DNA from: JAJAZB01 sp964244295
GTDB taxonomy: Bacteria > Bacteroidota > Bacteroidia > Cytophagales > Spirosomataceae
Length of the DNA: 64,000 nucleotides
Assembly (NCBI GenBank): GCA_964244295.1
Contig: CAXTIG010000015.1
Coordinates: forward strand, 1 to 64,000
Direction: 5' to 3'
A model generated the notes under the pieces. It saw only the letters and a list, made by a program, of their open reading frames with translations. It was not told the origin of the DNA and did no database searches. The position numbers and the translations under genes were made by a program. This document shows positions 50,849 to 58,997 of this stretch, piece by piece; the stretch's first letter is position 1, and each line of letters starts with the position of its first letter.

Positions 50849-51606
50849 TAGTTCACAAAATTGTAATCGTAAAACTGCTGTACGCGCTCGTCGTCGGTTT
50901 GGCCTTCAAACACGTCCTCAAAGGTTCCCACGCGCTCGAACCGCCCGTCGAGCAGCATGGCAATGCGGTCGCCGACGGATTTGGCGCAGGTCAGGTCGTG
51001 CGTGATGACGATGGCCGACGAGCCGTGTTGCTCCTGAACTTCGTTGATGAGTTCGTTGATTTCCACCGAGGTAATCGGATCCAACCCCGCCGTGGGTTCG
51101 TCGTACAGCATGATCTCGGGTTTCAGAATCAGCGTCCGGGCAATGCCGATGCGCTTGCGCTGCCCCCCCGATAGTTCGGAAGGTACCTGGTCGATGGTCT
51201 GGCGCAGGCCGACGTCCTCCAGGGCTGCTTCGATGGCCTTGTTAGTTTCGGCGGTACTCAGGTTACGCACGTTGCGCACCAGCGGAAACCGCAGGTTTTC
51301 ACGCACGGTCATGCTGTCGTACAGGGCGCTGCTTTGGAACGAAAAACCGATTTTCAACCGCAACGCATCCAGTTCTCGCCCGCGCAGGTCGGCCACGTTC
51401 TGGCCCAGCACCTTCACCATCCCCGCATCCGGTCGGAGCAAACCAACCAGAATTTTAATCAACACCGACTTACCCGTACCCGATCGTCCGAGCACCACCA
51501 GATTTTCACCCTGGTGGAGATCAAGGTCAATCCCCCGGAGTACGTGGAGATCGCCAAAAGAAATTTTCAATCCCCGGATGGAAATGACGACGTCGGTTTG
51601 CTTCAT
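50848..51606 (-). CDS. mlaF: MlaF-family ABC transporter ATP-binding protein
   Basis: Starting at MKQTDVVIS gives 252 residues. Walker A GRSGTGKS, the LSGGQRKRIGIAR signature, Walker B IMLYDEPTAGLDP and the H-loop in VITHD are all present. The order mlaE-mlaF-mlaD on the minus strand makes this the ATPase of the Mla-type phospholipid transporter. The upstream in-frame start at 51669 lies in an octamer repeat and I do not use it. The C-terminus (VQQFYDYNFVN) is typical of Bacteroidota MlaF. Confidence 0.93.
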   Translation of the reverse strand: MKQTDVVISIRGLKISFGDLHVLRGIDLDLHQGENLVVLGRSGTGKSVLIKILVGLLRPDAGMVKVLGQNVADLRGRELDALRLKIGFSFQSSALYDSMTVRENLRFPLVRNVRNLSTAETNKAIEAALEDVGLRQTIDQVPSELSGGQRKRIGIARTLILKPEIMLYDEPTAGLDPITSVEINELINEVQEQHGSSAIVITHDLTCAKSVGDRIAMLLDGRFERVGTFEDVFEGQTDDERVQQFYDYNFVN

Positions 51607-51693
51607 TTTATTGAGTAAATGAGTAAATGAGGGAATGAGTGAATAAACTGTGTAGTGTTTTTTATTCATTCCTTCACTCCTTCACTCATTGGT
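51607..51693. repeat. Octamer inverted repeat (TGAGTAAA type) between mlaE and mlaF
   Basis: TGAGTAAA-TGAGTAAA-TGAGGGAA-TGAGTGAA units on the left and TTCATTCC-TTCACTCC-TTCACTCA units on the right form an inverted pair. The same octamer family is found in frame inside icmF. Confidence 0.85.
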
Positions 51694-52509
51694 TTAGGCG
51701 GGTCGGAACGTGTTGACAACCTGCATGATCAGAACTTCTTCGATAAAAACCAGAAACATGGACGTGACCACGGAGGCATTGGCGGCCTGCCCTACGCCTT
51801 CGGTACCCTTCGAGGAATGGTAGCCTTTGTAACAGCCGACGATGCCAATGGTGAACCCGAAAAAGAAGGCTTTGATGGTGGACGAAAACACGTCGAGAAA
51901 CGTGATGGCGCTAAACGCCTGCTCCACGAACGTAGCCAGGCTGGTGGCCTCGTTGGCACTAACGCTGATAAATCCGCCCAGCAGGGCCACGAAAGCCGTG
52001 TACATCGTGAGCACGGGCATCATGAACGTGGTGGCCAGGACCCGGCTCACCACCAGGAATTTAAAGGGATTGGTGGCCGACACTTCCATTGCGTCGATTT
52101 GCTCGGTTACTTTCATCGAACCCAATTCCGCCCCGATGTTGGAGCCGACTTTACCCGCCGCAATCAACGCCGTGATGAGTGGTGCCAGTGCCCGCACGAT
52201 GGCGATGGCGATGAGGGCCGGTAGCCAGGACGTGGCCCCAAATTCGGCCAGTGAAGGCCGCGACTGGTTGGTAAAAACCAGTCCCGTGATGAAGCCCGTC
52301 ATGGAAATTAGGGGAAACGACCGCACCCCCACGTCGTAACATTGCCGGACGATTTCCTGAAATTCGTAGGGCGGAAGGAAGACTTCCCGGAAAAACCGGA
52401 TGAAAAACTGCCAGACCTCGTGGAGATTGAGTAGCACCTGCTCCAGCCGACGGCGGAGGCTGCGTTTTTTGGGGGAAGAAACAGTGGCGTTGGGTGAATT
52501 GGAGGCCAT
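51694..52509 (-). CDS. mlaE: MlaE-family phospholipid ABC transporter permease
   Basis: From MASNSPNATV the protein is 271 residues, with an amphipathic N-terminal region and about five membrane segments. It carries the family signatures FPLISMTGFITGLVFTNQSRPSLAEFGA, APLITALIAAGKVGSNIGAELGSMKVTEQIDAMEV and GCYKGYHSSKGTEGVGQAA. With MlaF and MlaD it would move phospholipids between the two membranes. It is the first gene of the operon, and a TAATTTTG box lies about 100 bp before the start. Neither mlaC nor mlaB is visible here. Confidence 0.93.
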   Translation of the reverse strand: MASNSPNATVSSPKKRSLRRRLEQVLLNLHEVWQFFIRFFREVFLPPYEFQEIVRQCYDVGVRSFPLISMTGFITGLVFTNQSRPSLAEFGATSWLPALIAIAIVRALAPLITALIAAGKVGSNIGAELGSMKVTEQIDAMEVSATNPFKFLVVSRVLATTFMMPVLTMYTAFVALLGGFISVSANEATSLATFVEQAFSAITFLDVFSSTIKAFFFGFTIGIVGCYKGYHSSKGTEGVGQAANASVVTSMFLVFIEEVLIMQVVNTFRPA

Positions 52510-52604
52510 TCGGGGTACTGAAAAGGCAATCGGGCCGCGAACGGAAGCCCACACGACACCCTGCCGCCCGATTGCCGGAAAGCAACTAAAGAAATGTGCC
52601 AATT

Positions 52605-52633
52605 CAAAATTACCGTTTCTGGAATGGGGCCAA
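52605..52633 (-). promoter_or_regulatory. Possible promoter of the mlaE operon
   Basis: On the minus strand TTG (52633-52631) and TAATTTTG (52612-52605) are 18 nt apart. The -7 box matches TAnnTTTG exactly, but the spacing differs from the two other promoters noted in this window. Confidence 0.3.
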
Positions 52634-52684
52634 CCGTAAGCGGTACGCCGCCCGGAGTTGCCCCTACGAGTAGCCTGGCCGAAT

Positions 52685-53581
52685 CTACCGGTGTTCGGCG
52701 TAGCGATTTGCCAGGAGCGTGGCACTCAACTGCCCAAGTTGCCGGGCCGTCAGTTCGGGCGTGTTACTCACGGCCAGGGTCGTCTCCAGTTGGTCCGGGG
52801 TGCGGATTCCCACTACCGCCGACGTAATGGCCGGGTGGTTCAACGCAAACCGGATGGCCGTGGCCGCCCGGCTCCGCCCCCGACCCGACGCTGCCCCGAC
52901 CGCATCCGCCGCCTGTTGCACCGCCGCCGCGTCGTAGTTAAGAAAGGGAGCGGCGGGTTTGTCGACCAGCAATCCTTTGGCCAAACTACCCCGAACGAGT
53001 ACCCCGATGCCCTTTTCATGCAATAAATCGAGGCTTTCTTCCTCCGGGCGGCGGTCAAGCAGGCCGTACTGGGTCATTACGCTGCTGAGTTGCGAACGCC
53101 GCACCCACTCGCGAATCACGTTGGGACGGATGGATGAAATGCCGTAAGCCCGGATTTTCCCCTGTTGTTTGAGCAACTCGAAGGCTTCGATGGTTTCGTC
53201 GATTGGATCGTCGAGGGTGCCGCCGTGGAGTTGGTAGAGATCGATGTAGTCGGTTTGGAGGCGCCGCAGGCTTTGCTCGGCGGCGGCCAGAATGTAGCTT
53301 TTGCGGGGGTTCCAGTCCCAGCCGGAACCATCGGGCCGGAGTTGATTGCCTACTTTTGTGGCCAGCACCACCTCCTGGCGCAGTTCATGGAAGGCCCAGC
53401 CGAGCAATTCTTCGTTCCGGCCCTGGTGGTACAAATCGGCCGTGTCGAAAAAATTAATTCCCCCTTCGAGCGCCCGGTGGAGGAGAAGGATGTTGTTGGC
53501 ATCGCCATCGGGTAGCGACATACCACCGAAACTAAGTTCGGAAATCAGCAACCCGGAGTTGCCCAGCGTTTGGTAATTCAT
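52685..53581 (-). CDS. Aldo/keto reductase
   Basis: The 298-residue protein has the (alpha/beta)8 pattern. It carries FFDTADLYHQGRNEELLGWA with catalytic Asp and Tyr, the Lys in VVLATKVGNQ, and the His in DYIDLYQLHGG. A C-terminal NADPH-binding part follows with FALNHPAITSAVVGIRTPDQLE. It resembles the AKR group of YajO/Tas-like reductases. Its substrates are not predictable. It precedes the mlaE operon with a 175-bp gap. Confidence 0.92.
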   Translation of the reverse strand: MNYQTLGNSGLLISELSFGGMSLPDGDANNILLLHRALEGGINFFDTADLYHQGRNEELLGWAFHELRQEVVLATKVGNQLRPDGSGWDWNPRKSYILAAAEQSLRRLQTDYIDLYQLHGGTLDDPIDETIEAFELLKQQGKIRAYGISSIRPNVIREWVRRSQLSSVMTQYGLLDRRPEEESLDLLHEKGIGVLVRGSLAKGLLVDKPAAPFLNYDAAAVQQAADAVGAASGRGRSRAATAIRFALNHPAITSAVVGIRTPDQLETTLAVSNTPELTARQLGQLSATLLANRYAEHR

Positions 53582-53763
53582 GAGAGAAGCGTAAATTCAA
53601 TGCACTTGGTACCGGGTAAAAATGCCCGGTTTTGGGCTTTGTGTCGCAAGGTGTGAAGCAATTCCCGCATTTGTCAGTAGATTAACTGCCTAATTTATCC
53701 GTTTCCGTTCATACAGCCCATCCCCATCATCCCGTTACAATTCCTGAACCACAACTCGACGTA

Positions 53764-54645
53764 ATGAAAAAAGTACTGATTGCCTGCGCCTTGCTGGGGG
53801 CGCTCTCTTCCTGCGCCAGCAAAAAGAAACTTGCTCAAATCCGGTCGTTAACGGAAGCCAACGAGAAAGCGGTGGTGGAGTTGCGCGACTGCACCCTTAA
53901 AATCACCGAGTTGCAAACGGCCCTGCGCACGAAGGAGGCCGAGTTTTTGTCGCTGAAAGGAGCCAACGATAAATCCCTGTCCGAGCTGCAACAGCAACTC
54001 GATTTCATGAAAAAAACCAACACCAATTTGCTCGACCGCCTCTCGGACCTTTCGGTGGTGAGCAAGGCCGGGGCCGAAAGCATCAAGAAATCGCTCGAAA
54101 CCCTCAACGACCAGAGCAAGTACATCAACAACCTCAACACCTCGATTCAGCGCAAAGACTCCCTCAACCTGGCCCTGGTGATGAACCTGAAGCGCTCGCT
54201 GGCCGACATCAACGATCAGGACGTGCAGGTGGAAGTGAAAAAAGGCGTGGTGTACGTGTCGATTTCCGACAAACTCCTGTTTGAATCGGCCTCCTACACC
54301 ATCACCAAACCCGCCGAAACGGTATTGGGCAAGGTCGCCAGCGTGGTGAACGACCACCGGGAACTCGACATCCTGGTGGAAGGCCACACCGATGTTTGGC
54401 CCATCTCGACCCAGAATATGAAAGACAACTGGGACCTGAGTGTGATGCGGGCCACTTCGGTGGTGCGCACGCTCCAGACCAAGTTCGGCGTTCGCCCCGA
54501 CCGCCTCACCGCCGGGGGCCGCTCGGAGTACGTACCCAAATCGGACAACACCACCGAAGCAGGCCGCCGCGTCAATCGCCGCACCGAAATCATCCTCACC
54601 CCGAAACTCGACCAGTTTTTTAATTTGATGACGACGAAGGGGTGA
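53764..54645 (+). CDS. OmpA-family outer-membrane lipoprotein
   Basis: The 293-residue protein has a lipobox (ALSSC; Cys17). A long helical coiled-coil segment runs from about 25 to 145 (LTEANEKAVVELRDCTLKI and similar). The C-terminal OmpA domain spans about 165-285, with LVEGHTDVWP, MRATSVVRTLQTKFGV and the peptidoglycan-binding Asp/Arg pair in TTEAGRRVNRRTEI. It links the outer membrane to peptidoglycan. It stands alone and ends at a terminator. Confidence 0.9.
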   Translation: MKKVLIACALLGALSSCASKKKLAQIRSLTEANEKAVVELRDCTLKITELQTALRTKEAEFLSLKGANDKSLSELQQQLDFMKKTNTNLLDRLSDLSVVSKAGAESIKKSLETLNDQSKYINNLNTSIQRKDSLNLALVMNLKRSLADINDQDVQVEVKKGVVYVSISDKLLFESASYTITKPAETVLGKVASVVNDHRELDILVEGHTDVWPISTQNMKDNWDLSVMRATSVVRTLQTKFGVRPDRLTAGGRSEYVPKSDNTTEAGRRVNRRTEIILTPKLDQFFNLMTTKG

Positions 54646-54670
54646 GCTTTTTAGGAAAGTTTCCAAACAC

Positions 54671-54706
54671 AAAAAGCCCGTCCCGAATGATCGAGACGGG
54701 CTTTTT
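54671..54706 (+). terminator. Terminator after the OmpA-family gene
   Basis: Perfect 12-bp arms (54671-54682 and 54695-54706), AAAAAGCCCGTC, ending in TTTTT. The next 230 bp before the M12-type gene hold no gene that I can see. Confidence 0.85.
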
Positions 54707-54939
54707 ACGTTGGAACGTGTCACGCTGATCTGAGCTTGTCGAGGCGCGGCCGGATGCCAGCCGTATTCAATTACCTGATTTTCTCTGAAGAAAAACAAGG
54801 GTGCCAAAAAGTATTTCTCCAAGACCGTATTGGTTTGTCAGCTTTTCTCTACCTTGACGGCCTTTTTATACCCGCCTTCACTACCGTGATACAATGAGGT
54901 CCGTCCACATCATTTTTCACACCAAAATCAGTAGTGATT

Positions 54940-56913
54940 ATGAAACCTCTTTCCCTCCAGGCCAATCCCTGCGTTGGCCCCGCCCTGTTTATCCGCCCCC
55001 TTCACGCGCTGAATCAGCGACTTCTCCGGTTGGTTTGCTCTGTTTTGCTGGGAATGGTGCTGGTGCCCGATAGCTGGGCACAAGGCAGTTTTCTGGCACC
55101 CGCCGCCACGACAAAGGCCCAATTGAACATCGTCCAACGCACAGCCGTCGAGAAATTCGAGCGGTCTGCATCCACCAAAGCCGTGCAATTTGTACGGCTC
55201 AACTCCTGGGCCGACAGCCAAAAAGACGGCTTCTACCACCTCACCTTGCCCGGCGAAAGCAAAGCGCGGAAGTTTCAGCCAAAGATGGTTTCCGGGCTGC
55301 TCCAGCAGAACTACCAGTTCATCGGCAACGCGGTGGATAGCGTGGGGCAGGTGTTGCTGACTGCTCACGGGGGTATTTATCGCGGGCTTATCGACCTCGG
55401 TATCCACAAGTACGAGTTGGTACACGTCGGGGAGGGGCTTTATGCTTACCTCACCCTGAAAACCGACAGCGAAGGCTCGTGCGGCACTTCCCAACTGACG
55501 ACCGCGCCCACGCCAACTCGCCCCAGACCCAGCGGAGGGCGGGAAGATGCCTGCCTCAACCCCTTGCGAATATTGGTGGTTTATACCCAGGAGGCAGCTA
55601 ACAATACTCCGGACATCCAGGGATTAGTGAATCTGTCGATTGCCTCTTTTAACGCTACATTGCAAAACAGCGCCATCAATGCGAGTGTGCAATACGTGCG
55701 GGGTGGGCTGATTTCTAATTTTTCCGAGACGTTCAATACCTCTTCTGGTTTGACGGAAGTCAACAATTTTGCCAGTGCGGTGCAAACCCGGCGAGAAGGC
55801 CTGAATGCTGACTTAGCAATTTGTATCACTGGCAATGATTACGGAGCAAATAGTGTTGAACATTTTGTTGGTGCTGCTCAAGGCACTGGCCCCAACACCA
55901 CCCTTTTCGCTGCTATCACGCAGGCCGATGCAGCCATTAGCAATTTTACTTTTTCGCATGAATTAGGGCATTTGTTCGGTGCACAACACCACGATTGTAC
56001 CCATGCCCCTAACACATTAGTTGGCGAGTTCCAAAATCAAGGCTGCTTCAATTATGTGGCTGGGCAATACAATTACGGCTTTCACTTCGAGCGAAATCAT
56101 AACCGCTACCATACGGTCATGCACTACAACTGGGCTGAACTTGACCAGGGAGGGGTTTTCAGCGGGGGGCCATACATAAAATTCTACGGCACCACCATCA
56201 ATTATTTTTCCAACCCAGACATTAGCTACGACCAGTGCGCGATTGGGAATGCCGAACATAACAACGCCCGCGCAGTGCGCGACAACGCTTCCGGGGTAGC
56301 CAACAACCGTACCTCTGGGTTGGGTTATCCTTCTGCCGACATTCAGGGTACCTACGGGGGCTACACCAATGAATCGCCCACCTGGGAAGCCATCTATTCT
56401 TGTGGACCAGGTCCGTACCAATTCGAGTGGCGTACCAGTTACAACGGCGGAGCCAGCTACGGCCAGGTCGAAGGCACTGGCGAACAGTTTACCTGGTCGC
56501 TGGCTAATTACTACCCCACCCTCAACCTGTGGTTGCGGGTGATTGCTCCCAATGGACAGGTGGCCGACGCCTTCCGAACGGTGGGGGTTCAAAACCCCGG
56601 CCCTGGTGTACGGATTGCCGCTACGGGTGGGGCCGAGCCGGAACCGCCCGCTGAAACTGACTTTCAGGTGCTGGCTCCCAATCCCACGCCCGGCTCCTTT
56701 CGCGTGACGTTCACCCTGAATGAGTCTTTGAAGGTTCGTTTTCGGATGGTAACCAGTACTGGTAACACTACTTATTTATCCGATGAGACGGCGTACCCCG
56801 CCGGAACCCACACCCAATCGTTTCGGGTCACTGGCCTCGCTCCCGGTCTGCACACCGTTCAACTGCTTACGTCCCAGCGCACGCTTTCACGCAAGGTGCT
56901 GCTCCAACCCTAA
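54940..56913 (+). CDS. Secreted M12 (reprolysin-like) metalloprotease with T9SS sorting domain
   Basis: The ATG at 54940 gives 657 residues (a GTG two codons earlier is possible). A signal peptide with a long N-region ends near WAQG. The metzincin zinc motif HELGHLFGAQH lies at 340-350. The C-terminal 80 residues form a T9SS type A sorting domain (LAPNPTPGSFRVTF ... LSRKVLL). An Ig-like module lies before it. It is likely secreted through the type IX system and anchored or released outside. Its partner gene, a lipoprotein, starts 6 bp after its stop. Confidence 0.9.
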   Translation: MKPLSLQANPCVGPALFIRPLHALNQRLLRLVCSVLLGMVLVPDSWAQGSFLAPAATTKAQLNIVQRTAVEKFERSASTKAVQFVRLNSWADSQKDGFYHLTLPGESKARKFQPKMVSGLLQQNYQFIGNAVDSVGQVLLTAHGGIYRGLIDLGIHKYELVHVGEGLYAYLTLKTDSEGSCGTSQLTTAPTPTRPRPSGGREDACLNPLRILVVYTQEAANNTPDIQGLVNLSIASFNATLQNSAINASVQYVRGGLISNFSETFNTSSGLTEVNNFASAVQTRREGLNADLAICITGNDYGANSVEHFVGAAQGTGPNTTLFAAITQADAAISNFTFSHELGHLFGAQHHDCTHAPNTLVGEFQNQGCFNYVAGQYNYGFHFERNHNRYHTVMHYNWAELDQGGVFSGGPYIKFYGTTINYFSNPDISYDQCAIGNAEHNNARAVRDNASGVANNRTSGLGYPSADIQGTYGGYTNESPTWEAIYSCGPGPYQFEWRTSYNGGASYGQVEGTGEQFTWSLANYYPTLNLWLRVIAPNGQVADAFRTVGVQNPGPGVRIAATGGAEPEPPAETDFQVLAPNPTPGSFRVTFTLNESLKVRFRMVTSTGNTTYLSDETAYPAGTHTQSFRVTGLAPGLHTVQLLTSQRTLSRKVLLQP

Positions 56914-56919
56914 CCCGCC

Positions 56920-57585
56920 ATGAAAAAGCCACACTTGCTGTTGCTCTTGTTGCTCGGGGCGGTTTGCTTGACCTGTCGCCGCGACCCACCTTTCCCGCTC
57001 CCGATACCTGAAGGCACTTTCGCCCATGCGAAACTAAACGGGGTTGCCTGGGACGATCCCATATGCGTCCTTAATGGCGGAGGAAAACCTAAGTTGGGGC
57101 TGGTTTTCATTCCAGTGGTTCGGTATAGGATAGACGCTGATTCTGTAGCGAATGGCCTTCGTGGTCTACATCGAACTTTTGATTGTAGTTTCTACACCGG
57201 CATTGGAAATGAGGTGGGGCGCATCCTCGTGTTTTTAAACGATTTCTCTCTGGGAGAAAAGCCGTTGTACGACCGGGACACCAGCAAAACCGCGTACCGA
57301 AACTACATTGCCAACATGGCCTGGGGGGGGAGTTTTGGAACCGATGGGTTAGACGGATACGGGGTGAATGGAGGAGACTTGGACCGGAGCGAGCCGTACT
57401 CGTTCATCCTCGACAAGTACGACCCGGAGGCCGGGTTTGTGGAGGGACACTTCACCCTGTCGTTTCCCAACATCGGCCGGGGGGCCAACTACATCCCATC
57501 TTACATCACCCACCTGCGGCTTACGGAGGGGGTGTTTCGGGCCAAAATTATCAAATACAACCGGTACGGAGTGGTGAAGGAATAG
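56920..57585 (+). CDS. Lipoprotein of unknown function
   Basis: The 221-residue protein has a lipobox-like start (MKKPHLLLLLLLGAVCLTC; Cys19). The remaining part is beta-rich, with GTFAHAKLNGVAWDDPICVLNGG near the beginning, a feature of DUF6252-like Bacteroidota lipoproteins. The assignment is tentative. It starts 6 bp after the protease gene and is therefore probably co-transcribed. It may act as an immunity, inhibitor or surface partner. A long palindromic terminator follows. Confidence 0.6.
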   Translation: MKKPHLLLLLLLGAVCLTCRRDPPFPLPIPEGTFAHAKLNGVAWDDPICVLNGGGKPKLGLVFIPVVRYRIDADSVANGLRGLHRTFDCSFYTGIGNEVGRILVFLNDFSLGEKPLYDRDTSKTAYRNYIANMAWGGSFGTDGLDGYGVNGGDLDRSEPYSFILDKYDPEAGFVEGHFTLSFPNIGRGANYIPSYITHLRLTEGVFRAKIIKYNRYGVVKE

Positions 57586-57607
57586 GTGCGGTTTTTCTCT
57601 ATCCTTC

Positions 57608-57659
57608 TCGAATGCAAAAAGCCCGTCCCGAATATTCGGGACGGGCTTTTTGCATTCGA
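57608..57659. terminator. Perfect 52-bp palindromic terminator
   Basis: The two 26-nt halves, 57608-57633 and 57634-57659, are exact complements centred on AATATT. It contains the CAAAAAGCCCGTC core also present at 54671. It lies between convergent genes and can serve both. Confidence 0.9.
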
Positions 57660-57664
57660 AGCTG

Positions 57665-58534
57665 TCACGTCACTGAAATCGTAAACCCCGCCTCAAACCG
57701 CTCCCCCACCTCCACCCGCTGAATGCCTTCGCGTTGCTCAAACGGCAGCGGGTTGTGCTCGGTGTCGGCGCAGCCCAGCCAGGGTTCGATGCACACGAAG
57801 GGCGCACCGGGCTTGGCCCAGAGGCCGAGGAAATTAAAGTCAGGAAAATCAACCGTGACTCGCCGCCCGTGACGGGTGCTGCCCAGGCTGACGCGGCGCG
57901 AGGCGTGGTTTTTAAACACCAGCGCGTCGCGGTCGAAGAGGTGTTCGGTCAGGTGCAGGCGGCGGCCTTCGGTCGGGACGGGTTCGGCGGCCCCGGAAAA
58001 CAGACCCGATGGGTCGAGCAGGCGGGTGGTCAGTTCTTCTTCCCGTTCCAATTCCAGAAAATAATCGCTGTACGCCTCGCCGGGGAAAAATGGCACGTTG
58101 AACGCCGGGTGGGCACCGATGGCGAAAAAGACGGGCTTCGCGTCTTGATTCAGCACCCGGTAGCTCAGGCGTAGGCTGGCTTCTTCGAGCGCGTAGGCCA
58201 CCTGCAACTCGAAGCGGTACGGAAAAACGGCGAGGGTTTTTTCCGAAAAAGAGAGCGAAAACGCGGCGCTCGTCGCCGAAGATTCCCGCAATTCAAACTC
58301 CGAATGCCGGGCAAACCCGTGGCGCTGCATCGGGTAGGGCTGGTTTTCCACCACAATCTGGTCGTTCAGACAAGCCCCCACGACCGGAAACAAGTGGGGC
58401 GCGTGCCAGCCCCACACGCCCGCGTCGGCCTGCCAGAGGTGCTCCAATTTATTTTTTTTGTCAAAAATCGAAGTCAGTTCGGCCCCCTTCGGGCGGATGC
58501 TGACGCGGAGGGCATCGGTTTCGAGGGTAATCAT
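57665..58534 (-). CDS. Aldose 1-epimerase (galactose mutarotase) family protein
   Basis: The 289-residue protein follows the YeaD/YihR-like LACX branch. It carries HLWQADAGVWGWHAPHLFPVVG at the start, HGFARHSEF with the conserved His, AIGAHPAFNVPFF with the second His, and CIEPWLGCADTEHNPLPF near the end, which carries the catalytic Glu. It interconverts alpha and beta forms of a hexose or a hexose-6-phosphate. Its start codon overlaps the stop of a tiny upstream gene by ATGA, so the two are likely coupled. Confidence 0.92.
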   Translation of the reverse strand: MITLETDALRVSIRPKGAELTSIFDKKNKLEHLWQADAGVWGWHAPHLFPVVGACLNDQIVVENQPYPMQRHGFARHSEFELRESSATSAAFSLSFSEKTLAVFPYRFELQVAYALEEASLRLSYRVLNQDAKPVFFAIGAHPAFNVPFFPGEAYSDYFLELEREEELTTRLLDPSGLFSGAAEPVPTEGRRLHLTEHLFDRDALVFKNHASRRVSLGSTRHGRRVTVDFPDFNFLGLWAKPGAPFVCIEPWLGCADTEHNPLPFEQREGIQRVEVGERFEAGFTISVT

Positions 58535-58704
58535 GCGCTGGGGTCGATGGTGACGCCTTCCTCGGCCAGGTAAGCCCCCGCCAACGCCTCCCGGTACCCC
58601 CGGTAGTACATCGGTTGCCCATCCAGGATTTCGTAAATCAACGCCTGCGGAATGGCCGGTGCGGAGCGGCTTCGGCGGGTGGTTTTGCGTTCAGCGGTCA
58701 GCAT
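58531..58704 (-). CDS. Small protein (57 aa) overlapping the epimerase start
   Basis: A 57-codon frame encodes MLTAERKTTRRSRSAPAIPQ ... YEILDGQPMYYRGYREALAG and ends AYLAEEGVTIDPSA. Its TGA overlaps the epimerase ATG (ATGA), which is strong evidence that it is translated. The middle part resembles the start of Uma2-type proteins (DGKPxYYKGY) that occur in Cytophagales, but no nuclease domain follows. It may be a shortened relic or a small partner protein; I cannot assign a role. Confidence 0.6.
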   Translation of the reverse strand: MLTAERKTTRRSRSAPAIPQALIYEILDGQPMYYRGYREALAGAYLAEEGVTIDPSA

Positions 58705-58779
58705 GGTTCGGTCGGGTAGATGAACAGCAAGGTACGAAAAAATGATTCTGGAGGGAAACCGAAGTCGGCCACCGGGTGT

Positions 58780-58888
58780 AGGACAAGTTTATTAGCCCCT
58801 GATTTTAATCAGGGGAAAACAGAAGAGGCGGAGGCGGATTAAGAACCGTTTCAACGGTTTATCGGCCGGTAAACCGTTGAAACGGTTC
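58780..58888. repeat. Two inverted repeats before the VWA gene end
   Basis: A CCCCTGATT/AATCAGGGG stem near 58796-58815 and a pair of perfect 19-bp arms (58843-58861 and 58870-58888; GAACCGTTTCAACGGTTTA). They lie between the small gene and the VWA gene. The rest of the region shows nothing further. Confidence 0.7.
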
Positions 58889-58997
58889 CACCCAATCACC
58901 CCTTGATTCCTTTTCTCAAGTGGTGGGCTGATAAACTGGCGCTGCACTCCCGGTCACCAATTCCAATCCGCAATCGCACTTCCGCAACCCGAATTTT

